A stretch of 64,000 bases of DNA, taken from positions 62,001 through 126,000 of the forward strand of contig JAFVVO010000019.1 of NCBI GenBank assembly GCA_017502165.1, read 5' to 3'. A program made the translations under genes and the position numbers. The notes below the pieces were generated by a model. That model worked only from the letters and a program-made list of their open reading frames with translations. It had not been told where the DNA came from and did no database searches. Origin of the DNA: Clostridia bacterium. Its GTDB lineage: Bacteria; Bacillota; Clostridia; Christensenellales; QALW01. Of this stretch, positions 51,776-60,568 are shown piece by piece. Each line of letters begins with the position of its first letter. Position 1 is the stretch's first letter.

Positions 51776-53856
51776 AAAGATTTTTATTAAAACTTGTTGT
51801 GTTAACGGTATCCGTTACGGCGTTGCTTTTAATATGCACCTCCTGCGTAGGATATTCCTATGACGGTGTTGCAACGGCATATCTTAATGCCTTTACGCGC
51901 TTCGATTACGAAAAGATGTACGATATGCTTACTCCCGGCTCTCAAGGCAGAGTTGATTACGAAGAGTTCGTTGAATATCACAAAAAGGTTTACGATACTC
52001 TTAAAATCCAATCCGTTTCCGTTCAGCGCGGAGAATCGGTAGATAACGGCATATCAAAATCTTACGATTACACCGCTACCTTCAAGTCTGCAGAATACGG
52101 TGAATTTACCTTTGATATGCAGCTTGAGGTTTATAAAAAGGCAAAGTTCTATTTAGTTGCCTGGACGCCTGCCAACGTGGTTTCCTCAATGAATTGGAAC
52201 GATAGAATTTTTCTTTCCGAAACCTTAGGAAAGCGTGGAGAAATATTTGACCGTGACGGCAGAGTAATAGTTAAAAACGATTATGCAATAACCGTTTATG
52301 CCGATAAAAGCAAAATTGAAGGCAGAGAAGATTCGGTTTGCGCTCAGGTAGCCAATATCCTTAAGCTTGAGAGTGATGCGGTAAAGAAAAGCCTGAGCAA
52401 ATCCTACGGTACAACGGGCATTCTTGCAACCTTGTTCAAGGGTGAGCTTACTGCAGAGCAGGAGACGGCTCTGCTGGAAATTGAAAGCGTTAAAATCGAC
52501 AGGGATTCCATTACTCCCATCAGATATTATCCCTACGGAGAGGCTCTTGCACAAACCTTAGGGTATGCCACACCGGTCACGGAAACTGATCGGGAAAAGG
52601 AAGAATATAAGTTCCTCGATGAAGGCGTCAGAGTAGGAAGAAGCGGTCTTGAAGCGGCGTTTGACAGTTACCTTCAAGGTAAAAAGGGAATGCAGATATA
52701 TCTGCTTTCCGATGACAGTAAGCGGAAAACCGTTTTATACGAAAAGCCTGCCCAGGACGGATATGATCTTAAGCTTACGGTAGACATTCTTTTGCAGAAA
52801 TCCGTAACCGATTATATGAACGAGCATTATAAAAGCTCTTCAGGTACCGCAACGGTTATTGAGCCTACCACGGGCGCGGTTATAACTATGGTAAGCTATC
52901 CAAGCTATAATGCCAACGTTTACGCCTTTGATAAGGCAACAAATTACGGCGATTTGTTCCAGAACAAGCAAACACCTCTGCTTAACAGAAACATTCAAGG
53001 CACCTATCCGCCGGGCTCGATATTTAAGTCGGTTATGGCGTGCATAGGTCTTGATACGAATACTGTTGCAACCTCAACCATTTTCCCTTACGAAAATGAA
53101 ATTCAGTATTATACTGCGGAAAAGGAGCGTTGGCGTCCTGCAGGCAGTAATTGGTCAAATTATATTATCCGTCAGTCCTTCCCCAATGCAGGATATAAGG
53201 GCAGACTTGATATGAACAGAGGCCTTATCTGGTCGGATAATATTTACTTCGGTTGGCTCGCCATGAAGGTGGGCAAGACCAATATGATAAATTATGCTAC
53301 AAAGATAGGCATTGGGGAACAGCTTCCCTTTGAACTTAACGTGAAAAAGGCCCAGCTTGCCAACGATTTCAAGACTCTTAACAGTCAGAAATTGCTTGCA
53401 GATACGGGCTTTGGGCAGGGAGAAATGCTCTTTACACCCCTGCAATTATGCTCTACCTTTTCTATGTTTGGAAATTCAGGTACTATAATGCAACCATATA
53501 TTGTGCAAAGTATTTGCACCACCAATGAATTTGGTGAACTTGAAGAAATTAACGTCACCGAGCCAAAGGTCTTCAAGAAGGCTTTCGGTGAAACCGTAAC
53601 TTCTGCTGTGCGCGCTATACTTGAAAAAACAGCAACGCAGGGTACCGGTAAAAGCGGTGTTCGAGGACTTAGCTCCATGCGAATTGCCGCCAAAACAGGT
53701 ACTGCTCAAACAAGCGCGAACTCCACGGGTGAGGTTGGCTGGTACGCCGGCATTGTTATTGAAGGCGGAGAAAAATCCGCCGTGCTTGTAAGCGCCGATG
53801 AAGGCGACTTAAAGTTTGCTTGCGTAAATCATATTTTCAGTCAACTGAAAAACTAA
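51772..53856 (+). CDS. Class B penicillin-binding protein with MecA-type N-terminal domain
   Basis: Transpeptidase of 694 residues, GTG start overlapping the previous stop. Leader peptide ends ICTSC, a slightly unusual lipobox. Residues about 28-130 resemble the NTF2-like MecA_N domain (ATAYLNAFTRFDYEKMYDML), then comes the dimerisation domain (GKRGEIFDRDG), then the catalytic domain with S416-IF-K419, SDN at 488-490 and KTGTAQ from K641. All three active-site motifs are intact. MecA_N-bearing PBPs include low-affinity beta-lactam-tolerant enzymes such as PBP2a, but many are ordinary; resistance cannot be read here. Confidence 0.9.
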   Translation: MKRFLLKLVVLTVSVTALLLICTSCVGYSYDGVATAYLNAFTRFDYEKMYDMLTPGSQGRVDYEEFVEYHKKVYDTLKIQSVSVQRGESVDNGISKSYDYTATFKSAEYGEFTFDMQLEVYKKAKFYLVAWTPANVVSSMNWNDRIFLSETLGKRGEIFDRDGRVIVKNDYAITVYADKSKIEGREDSVCAQVANILKLESDAVKKSLSKSYGTTGILATLFKGELTAEQETALLEIESVKIDRDSITPIRYYPYGEALAQTLGYATPVTETDREKEEYKFLDEGVRVGRSGLEAAFDSYLQGKKGMQIYLLSDDSKRKTVLYEKPAQDGYDLKLTVDILLQKSVTDYMNEHYKSSSGTATVIEPTTGAVITMVSYPSYNANVYAFDKATNYGDLFQNKQTPLLNRNIQGTYPPGSIFKSVMACIGLDTNTVATSTIFPYENEIQYYTAEKERWRPAGSNWSNYIIRQSFPNAGYKGRLDMNRGLIWSDNIYFGWLAMKVGKTNMINYATKIGIGEQLPFELNVKKAQLANDFKTLNSQKLLADTGFGQGEMLFTPLQLCSTFSMFGNSGTIMQPYIVQSICTTNEFGELEEINVTEPKVFKKAFGETVTSAVRAILEKTATQGTGKSGVRGLSSMRIAAKTGTAQTSANSTGEVGWYAGIVIEGGEKSAVLVSADEGDLKFACVNHIFSQLKN

Positions 53857-53869
53857 GGAGGTCTCTATT

Positions 53870-54925
53870 ATGGGAAAAAAAGAAGGTAACGTTATTACTC
53901 GCCTTTTGCGCAGATGGTTTTTAGATGCATTCAGCGCAATGGCACTTGGCGTATTTGCTACGCTTTTGATGGGAACGATCATCGGGCAGATAGGCGCATG
54001 GACAAAGCTTGACATGCTTATTAAGCTCGGCACCTTTGCCAAAAACGGCTTTGTAGTAGGTGCGGCGATCGGTGTTGCAGTTGCCAACGGCTTGAAGGTT
54101 AAGCCCTTGGTAATGTTCTCCGCGGCGGTTTGCGGCGCGGTAGGCTATTCTGACGGAGGTCCGTTGGGCGCTTATGTTGCCGCTTTAATCGGAAGCGAGC
54201 TTGCAAATCTCGTTGCAGGTAAAACTCATTTCGACATTATTTTAGTTCCTGCAGTAAGCATTTTAACCGGCGGCACAGTAGGCTTGTTTACAGGTCCCTA
54301 CATTGATGCCTTCTGCGATTGGATAGGCTTACAGATCAAGCTTTCTATGGAACTGCAGCCTATTTTAATGGGAATGATAGTTTCCTGCGTAATGGGGCTT
54401 GCTTTAACTGCGCCCATTTCAAGCGCGGCTATTTCAACGGTAGTTTTCACTCAAGGACTTTATGCAGGAAATGAGCGGGCAATTGCCTTGGCGGCAGGTG
54501 CGGCAACGGTGGGTTGCTGCTGTCAGATGGTAGGCTTTGCGGTTTCCTCTTACCGTGAAAACGGCTTCAGCGGCCTTCTTGCTCAAGGCTTGGGCACTTC
54601 AATGCTTCAGGTGCCTAACATTATGAAGCATCCCTTAATACTTATTCCCCCAACCTTAACTTCAATAATTCTCGGCGCAGTTTCAGCCCTTGACTTTGTT
54701 GGTATGGCAAACGGCCCCGGAGTTTACGGCGGTATGGGAACCTGCGGCTTAGTAGGCCCTGCGGGCATGTGGGGATATATGATGCCAAACGGCTTCGATT
54801 GGCTTATTTTCGTTAAAATCGTGCTTATGTGCGTTATCTTGCCTGCTGTTTTATCCTTTGCTATTTCAGAGGCTATGCGTAAATTAGGCTGGATTAAAAG
54901 CGGAGATATGAAGCTGGACTTATAA
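53870..54925 (+). CDS. PTS_EIIC_2-type membrane transporter
   Basis: 351 residues with about nine membrane helices; matches the group of solitary IIC-like PTS proteins (GLTAPISSAAI-type motif GLALTAPISSAAISTVVF, GPGVYGGMGTCGLVGPAGM). Solitary members lack IIA and IIB partners, as here. The solute is unknown and PTS coupling is doubtful. It follows the PBP by 13 bases and a terminator closes the unit. Confidence 0.82.
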   Translation: MGKKEGNVITRLLRRWFLDAFSAMALGVFATLLMGTIIGQIGAWTKLDMLIKLGTFAKNGFVVGAAIGVAVANGLKVKPLVMFSAAVCGAVGYSDGGPLGAYVAALIGSELANLVAGKTHFDIILVPAVSILTGGTVGLFTGPYIDAFCDWIGLQIKLSMELQPILMGMIVSCVMGLALTAPISSAAISTVVFTQGLYAGNERAIALAAGAATVGCCCQMVGFAVSSYRENGFSGLLAQGLGTSMLQVPNIMKHPLILIPPTLTSIILGAVSALDFVGMANGPGVYGGMGTCGLVGPAGMWGYMMPNGFDWLIFVKIVLMCVILPAVLSFAISEAMRKLGWIKSGDMKLDL

Positions 54926-54935
54926 TTATCAAAAG

Positions 54936-54964
54936 TACCCGAACAAAACCGTTCGGGTATTTTT
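54936..54964 (+). terminator. Terminator after the PTS_EIIC_2 gene
   Basis: Nine-pair stem TACCCGAAC (54936-54944) with GTTCGGGTA (54951-54959), then TTTTTAT. Confidence 0.88.
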
Positions 54965-54976
54965 ATAAAATAGTGC

Positions 54977-55005
54977 TTTATTTTAGCGTAAAAATGTAGT
55001 ATAAT
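54977..55005 (+). promoter_or_regulatory. Promoter of the lipoprotein unit
   Basis: TTTATT (54977-54982), 17 bases, TATAAT (55000-55005), 35 bases before the ATG; weak -35 box. Confidence 0.55.
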
Positions 55006-55040
55006 GTAAATATCAATTTTAATCGTTAACAGAGGTAAAT

Positions 55041-55643
55041 ATGAAAAAATGTTTATTGGCAGCTGTTCTTGCTGTTGTGTTTGTTTTATCAGGTTGTGCT
55101 GCAGGTGTAGAGCCTATGGAATTTCGTGGCATTTACGATAAGGAAATAGTGCTTAACCGTATTGAAATTCTCAACCAAAAAGAAAGAACCGAAATTGATC
55201 TTGATAAGGTGACCGTTGCGCCCAACAAGGAAGCAACTGAAATCTGGGAGCTTGAAACGGAATACGTTTTCCTTCGTTATATGTTTGACGGCTCTCAGGT
55301 AGAGGGCTTCTTTGAAGACGTTGATGCAACTGCCGAAAAGAAGGCCACGGAAATGCTCGGTGATATGCTGAAGATATTTTCTGATAAGTATCACGATAAA
55401 AGCTTTGAAAATAATGCCTTAAGCTCCCTTGTTCCCGCCGAGGAGCTGAGTGATTACACTGTTGACAGACTTGATGAAAATCCTCAGAGGGTTATTAATC
55501 TTATAGGCGACGGCGAATGTAAATTGTACGCCAAGACCTTTTCTGCACAGGGCTACAACGTTATTTTTGAAAAGCGTGTACGCACCTACGCGGACGGCAC
55601 GCAGAAAATCGATTTATATTTTTTAGGTGATAAAAATGGATAA
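55041..55643 (+). CDS. Lipoprotein of unknown function
   Basis: 200 residues. Signal peptide with lipobox VLSGC puts it on the outer face of the membrane. The rest is a mixed alpha/beta domain with many charged residues (RIEILNQKERTEIDL, NNALSSLVPAEELSDY) and a beta-rich C-terminus (KRVRTYADGTQKIDLYFL). No family recognised. It overlaps the TIGR01440 gene by eight bases. Confidence 0.7.
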   Translation: MKKCLLAAVLAVVFVLSGCAAGVEPMEFRGIYDKEIVLNRIEILNQKERTEIDLDKVTVAPNKEATEIWELETEYVFLRYMFDGSQVEGFFEDVDATAEKKATEMLGDMLKIFSDKYHDKSFENNALSSLVPAEELSDYTVDRLDENPQRVINLIGDGECKLYAKTFSAQGYNVIFEKRVRTYADGTQKIDLYFLGDKNG

Positions 55644-56172
55644 TTTGAAAAATCAGGCATCTCAGGCAATTAAAGAAATTCTTGCTCAGGCAAACGTTAA
55701 GGCAGGCGGACTGTTTGTGGTAGGCTGCTCCTCAAGTGAAATCGTAGGCGGAAAAATAGGCAAGGACTCAAGCATTGACGCGGCAAAAGAGGTCTTTGAG
55801 GGCATTTATTCCGTACTGCAGGAGCAGGGAATTTTCCTTGCGGCACAGTGTTGTGAGCATTTGAACCGCGCTATTATTTTGGAGAGGGAAGCGGCTGAAA
55901 AATTCGGTTACGAAATAGTAAGCGTAGTACCTCAGCCTAAGGCAGGCGGCTCCTTCGCCACAACGGCCTACAACAGATTTACCGATCCCGTAGCCGTTGA
56001 ATTCGTCAAGGCGGACGCAGGTGCAGATATTGGCGGCACCTTAATAGGAATGCACTTAAAGCACGTTGCGGTGCCGGTCAGAATTTCCTTTGATAAAATA
56101 GGTCAGGCACAGCTGCTTGCGGCAAGAACAAGACCTAAGTTTATCGGCGGTGAAAGAGCAAAATATAACTGA
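55636..56172 (+). CDS. TIGR01440 (DUF436) family protein
   Basis: 178 residues from the ATG at 55636, which has AGGTGAT upstream. Family features: GGLFVVGCSSSEIVGG near the N-terminus, QCCEHLNRA, VPQPKAGGSFATTAY, ADAGADIGGTLIGMHLKHVAVPVR. Conserved cysteines (VGCSSSE, QCCEH) suggest a metal or redox site. Function is unknown although the family is common in Firmicutes. Confidence 0.9.
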   Translation: MDNLKNQASQAIKEILAQANVKAGGLFVVGCSSSEIVGGKIGKDSSIDAAKEVFEGIYSVLQEQGIFLAAQCCEHLNRAIILEREAAEKFGYEIVSVVPQPKAGGSFATTAYNRFTDPVAVEFVKADAGADIGGTLIGMHLKHVAVPVRISFDKIGQAQLLAARTRPKFIGGERAKYN

Positions 56173-56205
56173 TACAATTTTTAATTCGAGTTTCAGGAGA
56201 AATTT

Positions 56206-58119
56206 ATGCAACACGGATTTGGGTTTGGACCTTCTAACAGGCAGATAAACGATAAAAACAGAATACCGAAGCCGAAAAGTGTAAAAGAAATTCCGTCGTA
56301 CCTTAGAAAGCTTACGACCACCTTCTTTACCAGGCTGTTCTATATTTTCGGTCTGGTCTGGGAAACGAAGCCCTTAATACTTGTTTTAATGGTTTTAATT
56401 GCCCTGATAAATGGTATTTTACCCGTTGTCGGCGCATATATTACTGCACAGATAATCAACAGATTAGCGGAGTCAATACAAGGCGTTCCCGTTGAATTAA
56501 GTGCCTTAGGTGCGCTTTTTATCGGTCAGTTTGCGTACTTGTTTTTCAGCAGAGTTACCACGGAAATCAACAGAATACTGTCTAATCTTTCGGGCGAAAT
56601 GGTTACTAATCACATTCGCCGAAAAATTATGCGCAAGGCAAAGGAAATTGACGTTGCCTGCTTTGATTTGCCCGATTTTTACGAAAGACTTGAAAATGCC
56701 AACAGAGAAGCAGGGATGCGTCCCATACAGATACTTAACGCCAGCCTTAACATTATAAGCACCACCGTTAGCATGATAAGCTTTATTATCATACTTATAA
56801 ATGTAAGCTTTTGGACGCCGTTTCTTGTGGGAATCCTTGCATTGCCCTCTGCAATAGTTAATTTTATTTTCCGCAAGAAAACAGTCAACTATATGCGCAG
56901 ACGGTCTAAGGCAAGACGACAGATGAATTACTATTCCTCGTCGGTGGTAAACAAGGATATGGTTAAGGAAATGCGTCTGCTCGGCTTGAACGATGAGTTT
57001 GAAAAGCGTTACGATTCCGTTTTTGCCGATTATTTTTCAGGATTAAAGAGAATAATACTGTCCGAGGGAATATGGAACGTTGGATTTACTCTGTTGCGCA
57101 TACTTGTTTCCTGCAGTTTGTTCTTCTTTATTGCTATGCTCGTTCTCGATAAGCAAATTCAGATTGGTGATTATTCCTATTATACCGGCGCTCTGTCGTC
57201 CATTGCTACGGGAGTAAGCACATTTATTTCGGGAACCTCTACGGTGTACGAGGGTACGCTTTTTATTGAAAATCTTATAACCTTTATGAAGCAAAAGCCG
57301 TCGGTGGTGCCATTGGGCGAAGGAATTATGCCCGAGACCGGCGTAGGCCACACCATTGAGTTTGTTGACGTTACCTTTAAGTATCCGGGAAGTGACAAGG
57401 CGGTTTTAGAGCATTTTAATTTCAAGCTTGAAAAGGGTGAAACCGTAGCGCTGGTGGGACTTAACGGCGCAGGCAAAACAACTATCATTAAGCTTCTTAC
57501 AAGGCTTTACGACGTAACTGACGGCGTAATTCTTCTTGACGGAAGAGACATAAGAGAATATAACGTTAAAGCACTTTACGATCTGTTCGGCATAGTTTTC
57601 CAGGATTTTGGAAAGTACGCCTTTACCGTTGAAGAAAACATTCGCTTCGGCAAAATAAATAAAAATGCGGATTTTTCTCAGGTGGAAAACGCATCCGTTC
57701 AAAGTGATGCCAAGGACTATATTGATTCGTTGCCCTTTGGATTTGATACTCCGCTTACAAGATTTTTTGAGGACGAGGGAACTGAGCTTTCAATGGGGCA
57801 ATGGCAGAAGCTTGCGGTGGCAAGAGCCTTTTATTCGGATTCGGACATAATTATTCTCGATGAGCCAACTGCATCTTTAGATGCTTTGGCAGAGCAGGAG
57901 ATTTTCCGCCAGTTTGATGTTTTGAGAAAAGACAAAACTACCTTGTTCGTTTCACACCGACTTTCCAGCGCAGTTGACGCGGACAGAATAGTGGTTGTTA
58001 AGGGTGGAAAAATCATTGAAGACGGCAATCACAGTCGCTTAATGGAGCAAAATGGGGAATATGCACGAATGTTTGAAGCACAGGCAAAAAAATATAGAGC
58101 AAAAGTAACAAAAATATGA
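56206..58119 (+). CDS. ABC exporter of LanT-like/peptide type
   Basis: 637-residue half-transporter. A polar N-terminus of about 60 residues precedes six helices; the ATPase has Walker A GLNGAGKTT, Q-loop VFQDFGKYAFTVEEN, signature LSMGQWQK and Walker B IIILDEPTASLD. The GQWQ form of the signature and the FQDF loop are typical of bacteriocin and lantibiotic exporters. No N-terminal C39 protease domain is present. No peptide gene is adjacent, and the 38-codon peptide gene is 10 kb away, so the substrate is open. It is probably a homodimer. Confidence 0.85.
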   Translation: MQHGFGFGPSNRQINDKNRIPKPKSVKEIPSYLRKLTTTFFTRLFYIFGLVWETKPLILVLMVLIALINGILPVVGAYITAQIINRLAESIQGVPVELSALGALFIGQFAYLFFSRVTTEINRILSNLSGEMVTNHIRRKIMRKAKEIDVACFDLPDFYERLENANREAGMRPIQILNASLNIISTTVSMISFIIILINVSFWTPFLVGILALPSAIVNFIFRKKTVNYMRRRSKARRQMNYYSSSVVNKDMVKEMRLLGLNDEFEKRYDSVFADYFSGLKRIILSEGIWNVGFTLLRILVSCSLFFFIAMLVLDKQIQIGDYSYYTGALSSIATGVSTFISGTSTVYEGTLFIENLITFMKQKPSVVPLGEGIMPETGVGHTIEFVDVTFKYPGSDKAVLEHFNFKLEKGETVALVGLNGAGKTTIIKLLTRLYDVTDGVILLDGRDIREYNVKALYDLFGIVFQDFGKYAFTVEENIRFGKINKNADFSQVENASVQSDAKDYIDSLPFGFDTPLTRFFEDEGTELSMGQWQKLAVARAFYSDSDIIILDEPTASLDALAEQEIFRQFDVLRKDKTTLFVSHRLSSAVDADRIVVVKGGKIIEDGNHSRLMEQNGEYARMFEAQAKKYRAKVTKI

Positions 58120-58127
58120 AAAAACGG

Positions 58128-58156
58128 TTGACAATGAAAATGCTTTGTGCTATCAT
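58128..58156 (+). promoter_or_regulatory. Promoter of the anchored-protein/sortase unit
   Basis: TTGACA (58128-58133), 17 bases, TATCAT (58151-58156), 41 bases before the ATG. Confidence 0.7.
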
Positions 58157-58197
58157 AAATTCAAAGTAATGTTTAATTAAGAAAGGAATAGATAATT

Positions 58198-58734
58198 ATG
58201 AAAAAATTAATCGTTATTCTTGCTATTATCTCATTAGTTGTATGCAGCATGTTTACCGTTTCTGCAGCAACCGAGGATGATTTAATTGCAAAGCTTAAAG
58301 AAATTCCTGCTGCAAATAACGAACAGTTCCTTAACGGCGCAATTAAGCTTATTAAGGAAGAAAAGTTCACTGAAGAAGAAATCAACAAACTTATCCCCTT
58401 GTTAGAAGAAGCTAAAACCGTTCTTCCCGAGGATAAGGGTACTGCTGCAAGAGATTACACCGATGCTCAGGTTGATAAGGTTTTCGAACTTCTTGATGAA
58501 GCTTGCGAAATCACCGGCTGCTCATACGAAACCACAATTGATAAGAACAATGACTACGGTATTGTTCTTTACGGTTCCGACAATGAAGTTAAGCTTGAGT
58601 ACACCGACGGTAAAGTAAACGCTACCGGTGTTGAAAGTGCAAACAATGCTTCCGTAATTTATCTTGTTGCCGGCGTACTTGTACTTGCTGCTGCTGGTGC
58701 TGTAATCGTTATGCGCAAGAGAGAGAATGCATAA
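58198..58734 (+). CDS. Secreted protein with C-terminal membrane segment and basic tail
   Basis: 178 residues. A signal peptide ends near FTVSAAT. The central part is a helical acidic domain (TEEEINKLIPLLEEAKTVLP) followed by a beta-like part (YGIVLYGSDNEVKLEY). The C-terminus is a 22-residue hydrophobic segment (VIYLVAGVLVLAAAGAVIV) plus MRKREN, the layout of a sortase substrate. LPxTG itself is missing; NATG occurs 12 residues before the hydrophobic segment. A sortase gene follows 18 bases downstream. It may equally be simply membrane-anchored. Confidence 0.68.
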   Translation: MKKLIVILAIISLVVCSMFTVSAATEDDLIAKLKEIPAANNEQFLNGAIKLIKEEKFTEEEINKLIPLLEEAKTVLPEDKGTAARDYTDAQVDKVFELLDEACEITGCSYETTIDKNNDYGIVLYGSDNEVKLEYTDGKVNATGVESANNASVIYLVAGVLVLAAAGAVIVMRKRENA

Positions 58735-58752
58735 TTAAGGATTGATTATTTT

Positions 58753-59439
58753 ATGAAGAATAACGGCGTTGCAAGGCATATAATTATGCTTTGTGCGCCT
58801 TTTCTTTTATATGCGGTATCAGTGGTTTTGATTTCTTTATTTGTGTTTACTGCATTTATTGAGCCTTCGTCAATTTGGGGCGCGGTAATGTCAGGCGGAA
58901 ATAAGATAGAATCAAACGATCAGGGCGTCGACCATAACATTGATTACGTTAAACCGTCACCTATAGTGCAAGAAGAAAAGGCGTATTACAATTTAGAAGA
59001 ATTTCCCATAATTAAATGGGGCAAAAAATGGGCAACCATAAGCGTACCGTATCTTGGCGCAAAGGATATCGGTGTATATGAAGGCGACTCCTTGAGAATG
59101 CTCAATTACGGCATAGTGCATTATTATTTTTCAAAAATGCCCGGGCAAGGCGGCAACTGCGTGCTGTCCTTCCACGTTAACAGACAGAAGGAGCTGTATT
59201 ACCTGGAGGATCTACCCATAGGTGAGCTTATAGAAATAAATGCTTCTTACGGCAAATACGTTTACAAGGTTACGTCCAAGGACGTTTTTGCATCTAACGA
59301 TTCCACACTTATTACAAGGGACGAAGGGGAAATGCTCACTATCTATACCTGTTATCCTAAGCAGGGACCCTACCGTAAGAAACGAATTGCTATTACCGGT
59401 CTGCTTGTTGAAGAGCTGAGCGACCCGACCTGGAGGTAA
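58753..59439 (+). CDS. Sortase
   Basis: 228-residue transpeptidase with one N-terminal membrane helix (residues 12-35). The sortase core has the catalytic histidine H141 in LSFHVNRQ, cysteine C200 in LTIYTCYP and a basic pair RKKR at 208-211 supplying the arginine. The 59-residue His-to-Cys distance and TCYP are typical of sortase folds; the usual GH is FH here. Class cannot be assigned safely (D or B-like). The likely substrate is encoded just upstream. Confidence 0.78.
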   Translation: MKNNGVARHIIMLCAPFLLYAVSVVLISLFVFTAFIEPSSIWGAVMSGGNKIESNDQGVDHNIDYVKPSPIVQEEKAYYNLEEFPIIKWGKKWATISVPYLGAKDIGVYEGDSLRMLNYGIVHYYFSKMPGQGGNCVLSFHVNRQKELYYLEDLPIGELIEINASYGKYVYKVTSKDVFASNDSTLITRDEGEMLTIYTCYPKQGPYRKKRIAITGLLVEELSDPTWR

Positions 59440-59441
59440 GT

Positions 59442-60383
59442 ATGCGGAAAACAGAATATGCACGTCCGCGTACGTGGAAAAAAATTATACGCTTTTCTCT
59501 TGACGTTTTAGCGGCAATTCTTATTTTGTGCGCTGTGCTTTGCACCTTCTCATCAAGGTTTTTGCTGAACACAGAGGCGTATAAAAGCGTTGTAATAACC
59601 GAGGAATTTGATTCTGCGGTGATTAAAAGCATCGAAGAAAGCATTGAAGCATCAAGCTCCATAGTAGAAATACCTTCCGAGGTCGTGCTTGAAGCAGTTG
59701 ACAGAAATAGGCTAATAGCATACTGCCACGAGTATACCTTATCGTTTATTGATGCGGCTATAGAAAATAAGGAGTTTGCTCCTGAGCCGTTCCAAAGTGA
59801 CAAGCTTAAGGATGCCATTTTTAAGCAGATGGAAGAGTACAGTGAGGTAGCAGTTGTAACCGAAGAGGAAGCCAACGCGGTTTATGAATATACTCTTGAA
59901 AATATTCAGCAAACACTTACGTATATTCCCAAGCTGATATTAAATGCAATGCCCTCAGCAGCAAGAATTCTTTCTGCCTTAGCAATTACGCAGAAGTTGG
60001 AAGCGGTTTTCTATGCTCTGGCGGCAGTGGTAATAGTAAGTAATTTTTTGTTTGGCAAAAACGGACATTTGCTTGACGTTTTCTTTGGAACAAGTGCGGC
60101 AGTATGGGTTGCTCTTTGTACGGTGGAAATCCCTCTTTTAATGGTAACTCTGTACAATATTCCCTCAAGGCTTGCTTTAAGCAAAACTACCTTCTATTAC
60201 CTTGTTAAAGGCGTTTTTGATATGCTTTTTGCCCGCTCGGCATTAGTCTTTGGTATTGCGCTGGCAATAGCTACAGCGGCTCTTGTTATTGCGGTAATTC
60301 TCATTACAAAAAAGAGAAAACAACAAACGAGAGAGGATAAAACAGAGCGGTTTTATCGGGTACACTTTGAAAAAGAAGAATAA
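59442..60383 (+). CDS. Polytopic membrane protein of unknown function
   Basis: 313 residues. One helix at 20-42, a large external domain to about 160 (VVITEEFDSAVIKSIEESIEASS, rich in Glu), then three further helices (LEAVFYALAAVVIVSNFLF, FFGTSAAVWVALCTVEIPLLM, LVFGIALAIATAALVIAVIL) and a basic tail. I do not recognise it. It starts two bases after the sortase stop, so both are translated together; the protein could work with the sortase. Confidence 0.65.
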   Translation: MRKTEYARPRTWKKIIRFSLDVLAAILILCAVLCTFSSRFLLNTEAYKSVVITEEFDSAVIKSIEESIEASSSIVEIPSEVVLEAVDRNRLIAYCHEYTLSFIDAAIENKEFAPEPFQSDKLKDAIFKQMEEYSEVAVVTEEEANAVYEYTLENIQQTLTYIPKLILNAMPSAARILSALAITQKLEAVFYALAAVVIVSNFLFGKNGHLLDVFFGTSAAVWVALCTVEIPLLMVTLYNIPSRLALSKTTFYYLVKGVFDMLFARSALVFGIALAIATAALVIAVILITKKRKQQTREDKTERFYRVHFEKEE

Positions 60384-60406
60384 TTTCAAAAAACAATAAA
60401 AAACAG

Positions 60407-60435
60407 TTGACAAAAAACCATAAAAGTAGTAACAT
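60407..60435 (+). promoter_or_regulatory. Promoter of the infC operon
   Basis: TTGACA (60407-60412), 17 bases, TAACAT (60430-60435). It leaves a leader of about 125 bases before the AUU start of infC. Confidence 0.75.
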
Positions 60436-60440
60436 AACTA

Positions 60441-60555
60441 AGCAAAGTAGAAGCCGCCCGCTTCTCACCTGTCAGCAAATGCGCTGCACACGGTTACTTA
60501 ATGGCATTTTTGTTATTGTATGCGGGTAGCTTGTGCTATCCGCATTATTTATTTT
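60441..60555 (+). promoter_or_regulatory. infC-rpmI-rplT attenuator leader (L20-leader-like)
   Basis: The leader holds a 5' hairpin AGAAGC/GCTTCT (60449-60465) with CCGCCCGC in its loop, and a terminator-like hairpin ATGCGGGTAGC (60520-60530) with GCTATCCGCAT (60535-60545) followed by TATTTATTTT. CCCGC (60457-60461) can pair with GCGGG (60522-60526), which would open the terminator. Autogenous control by L20 on infC-rpmI-rplT leaders is established in Firmicutes; that this leader works the same way is inference. Confidence 0.7.
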
Positions 60556-60568
60556 GGAGGTGTTCAAC

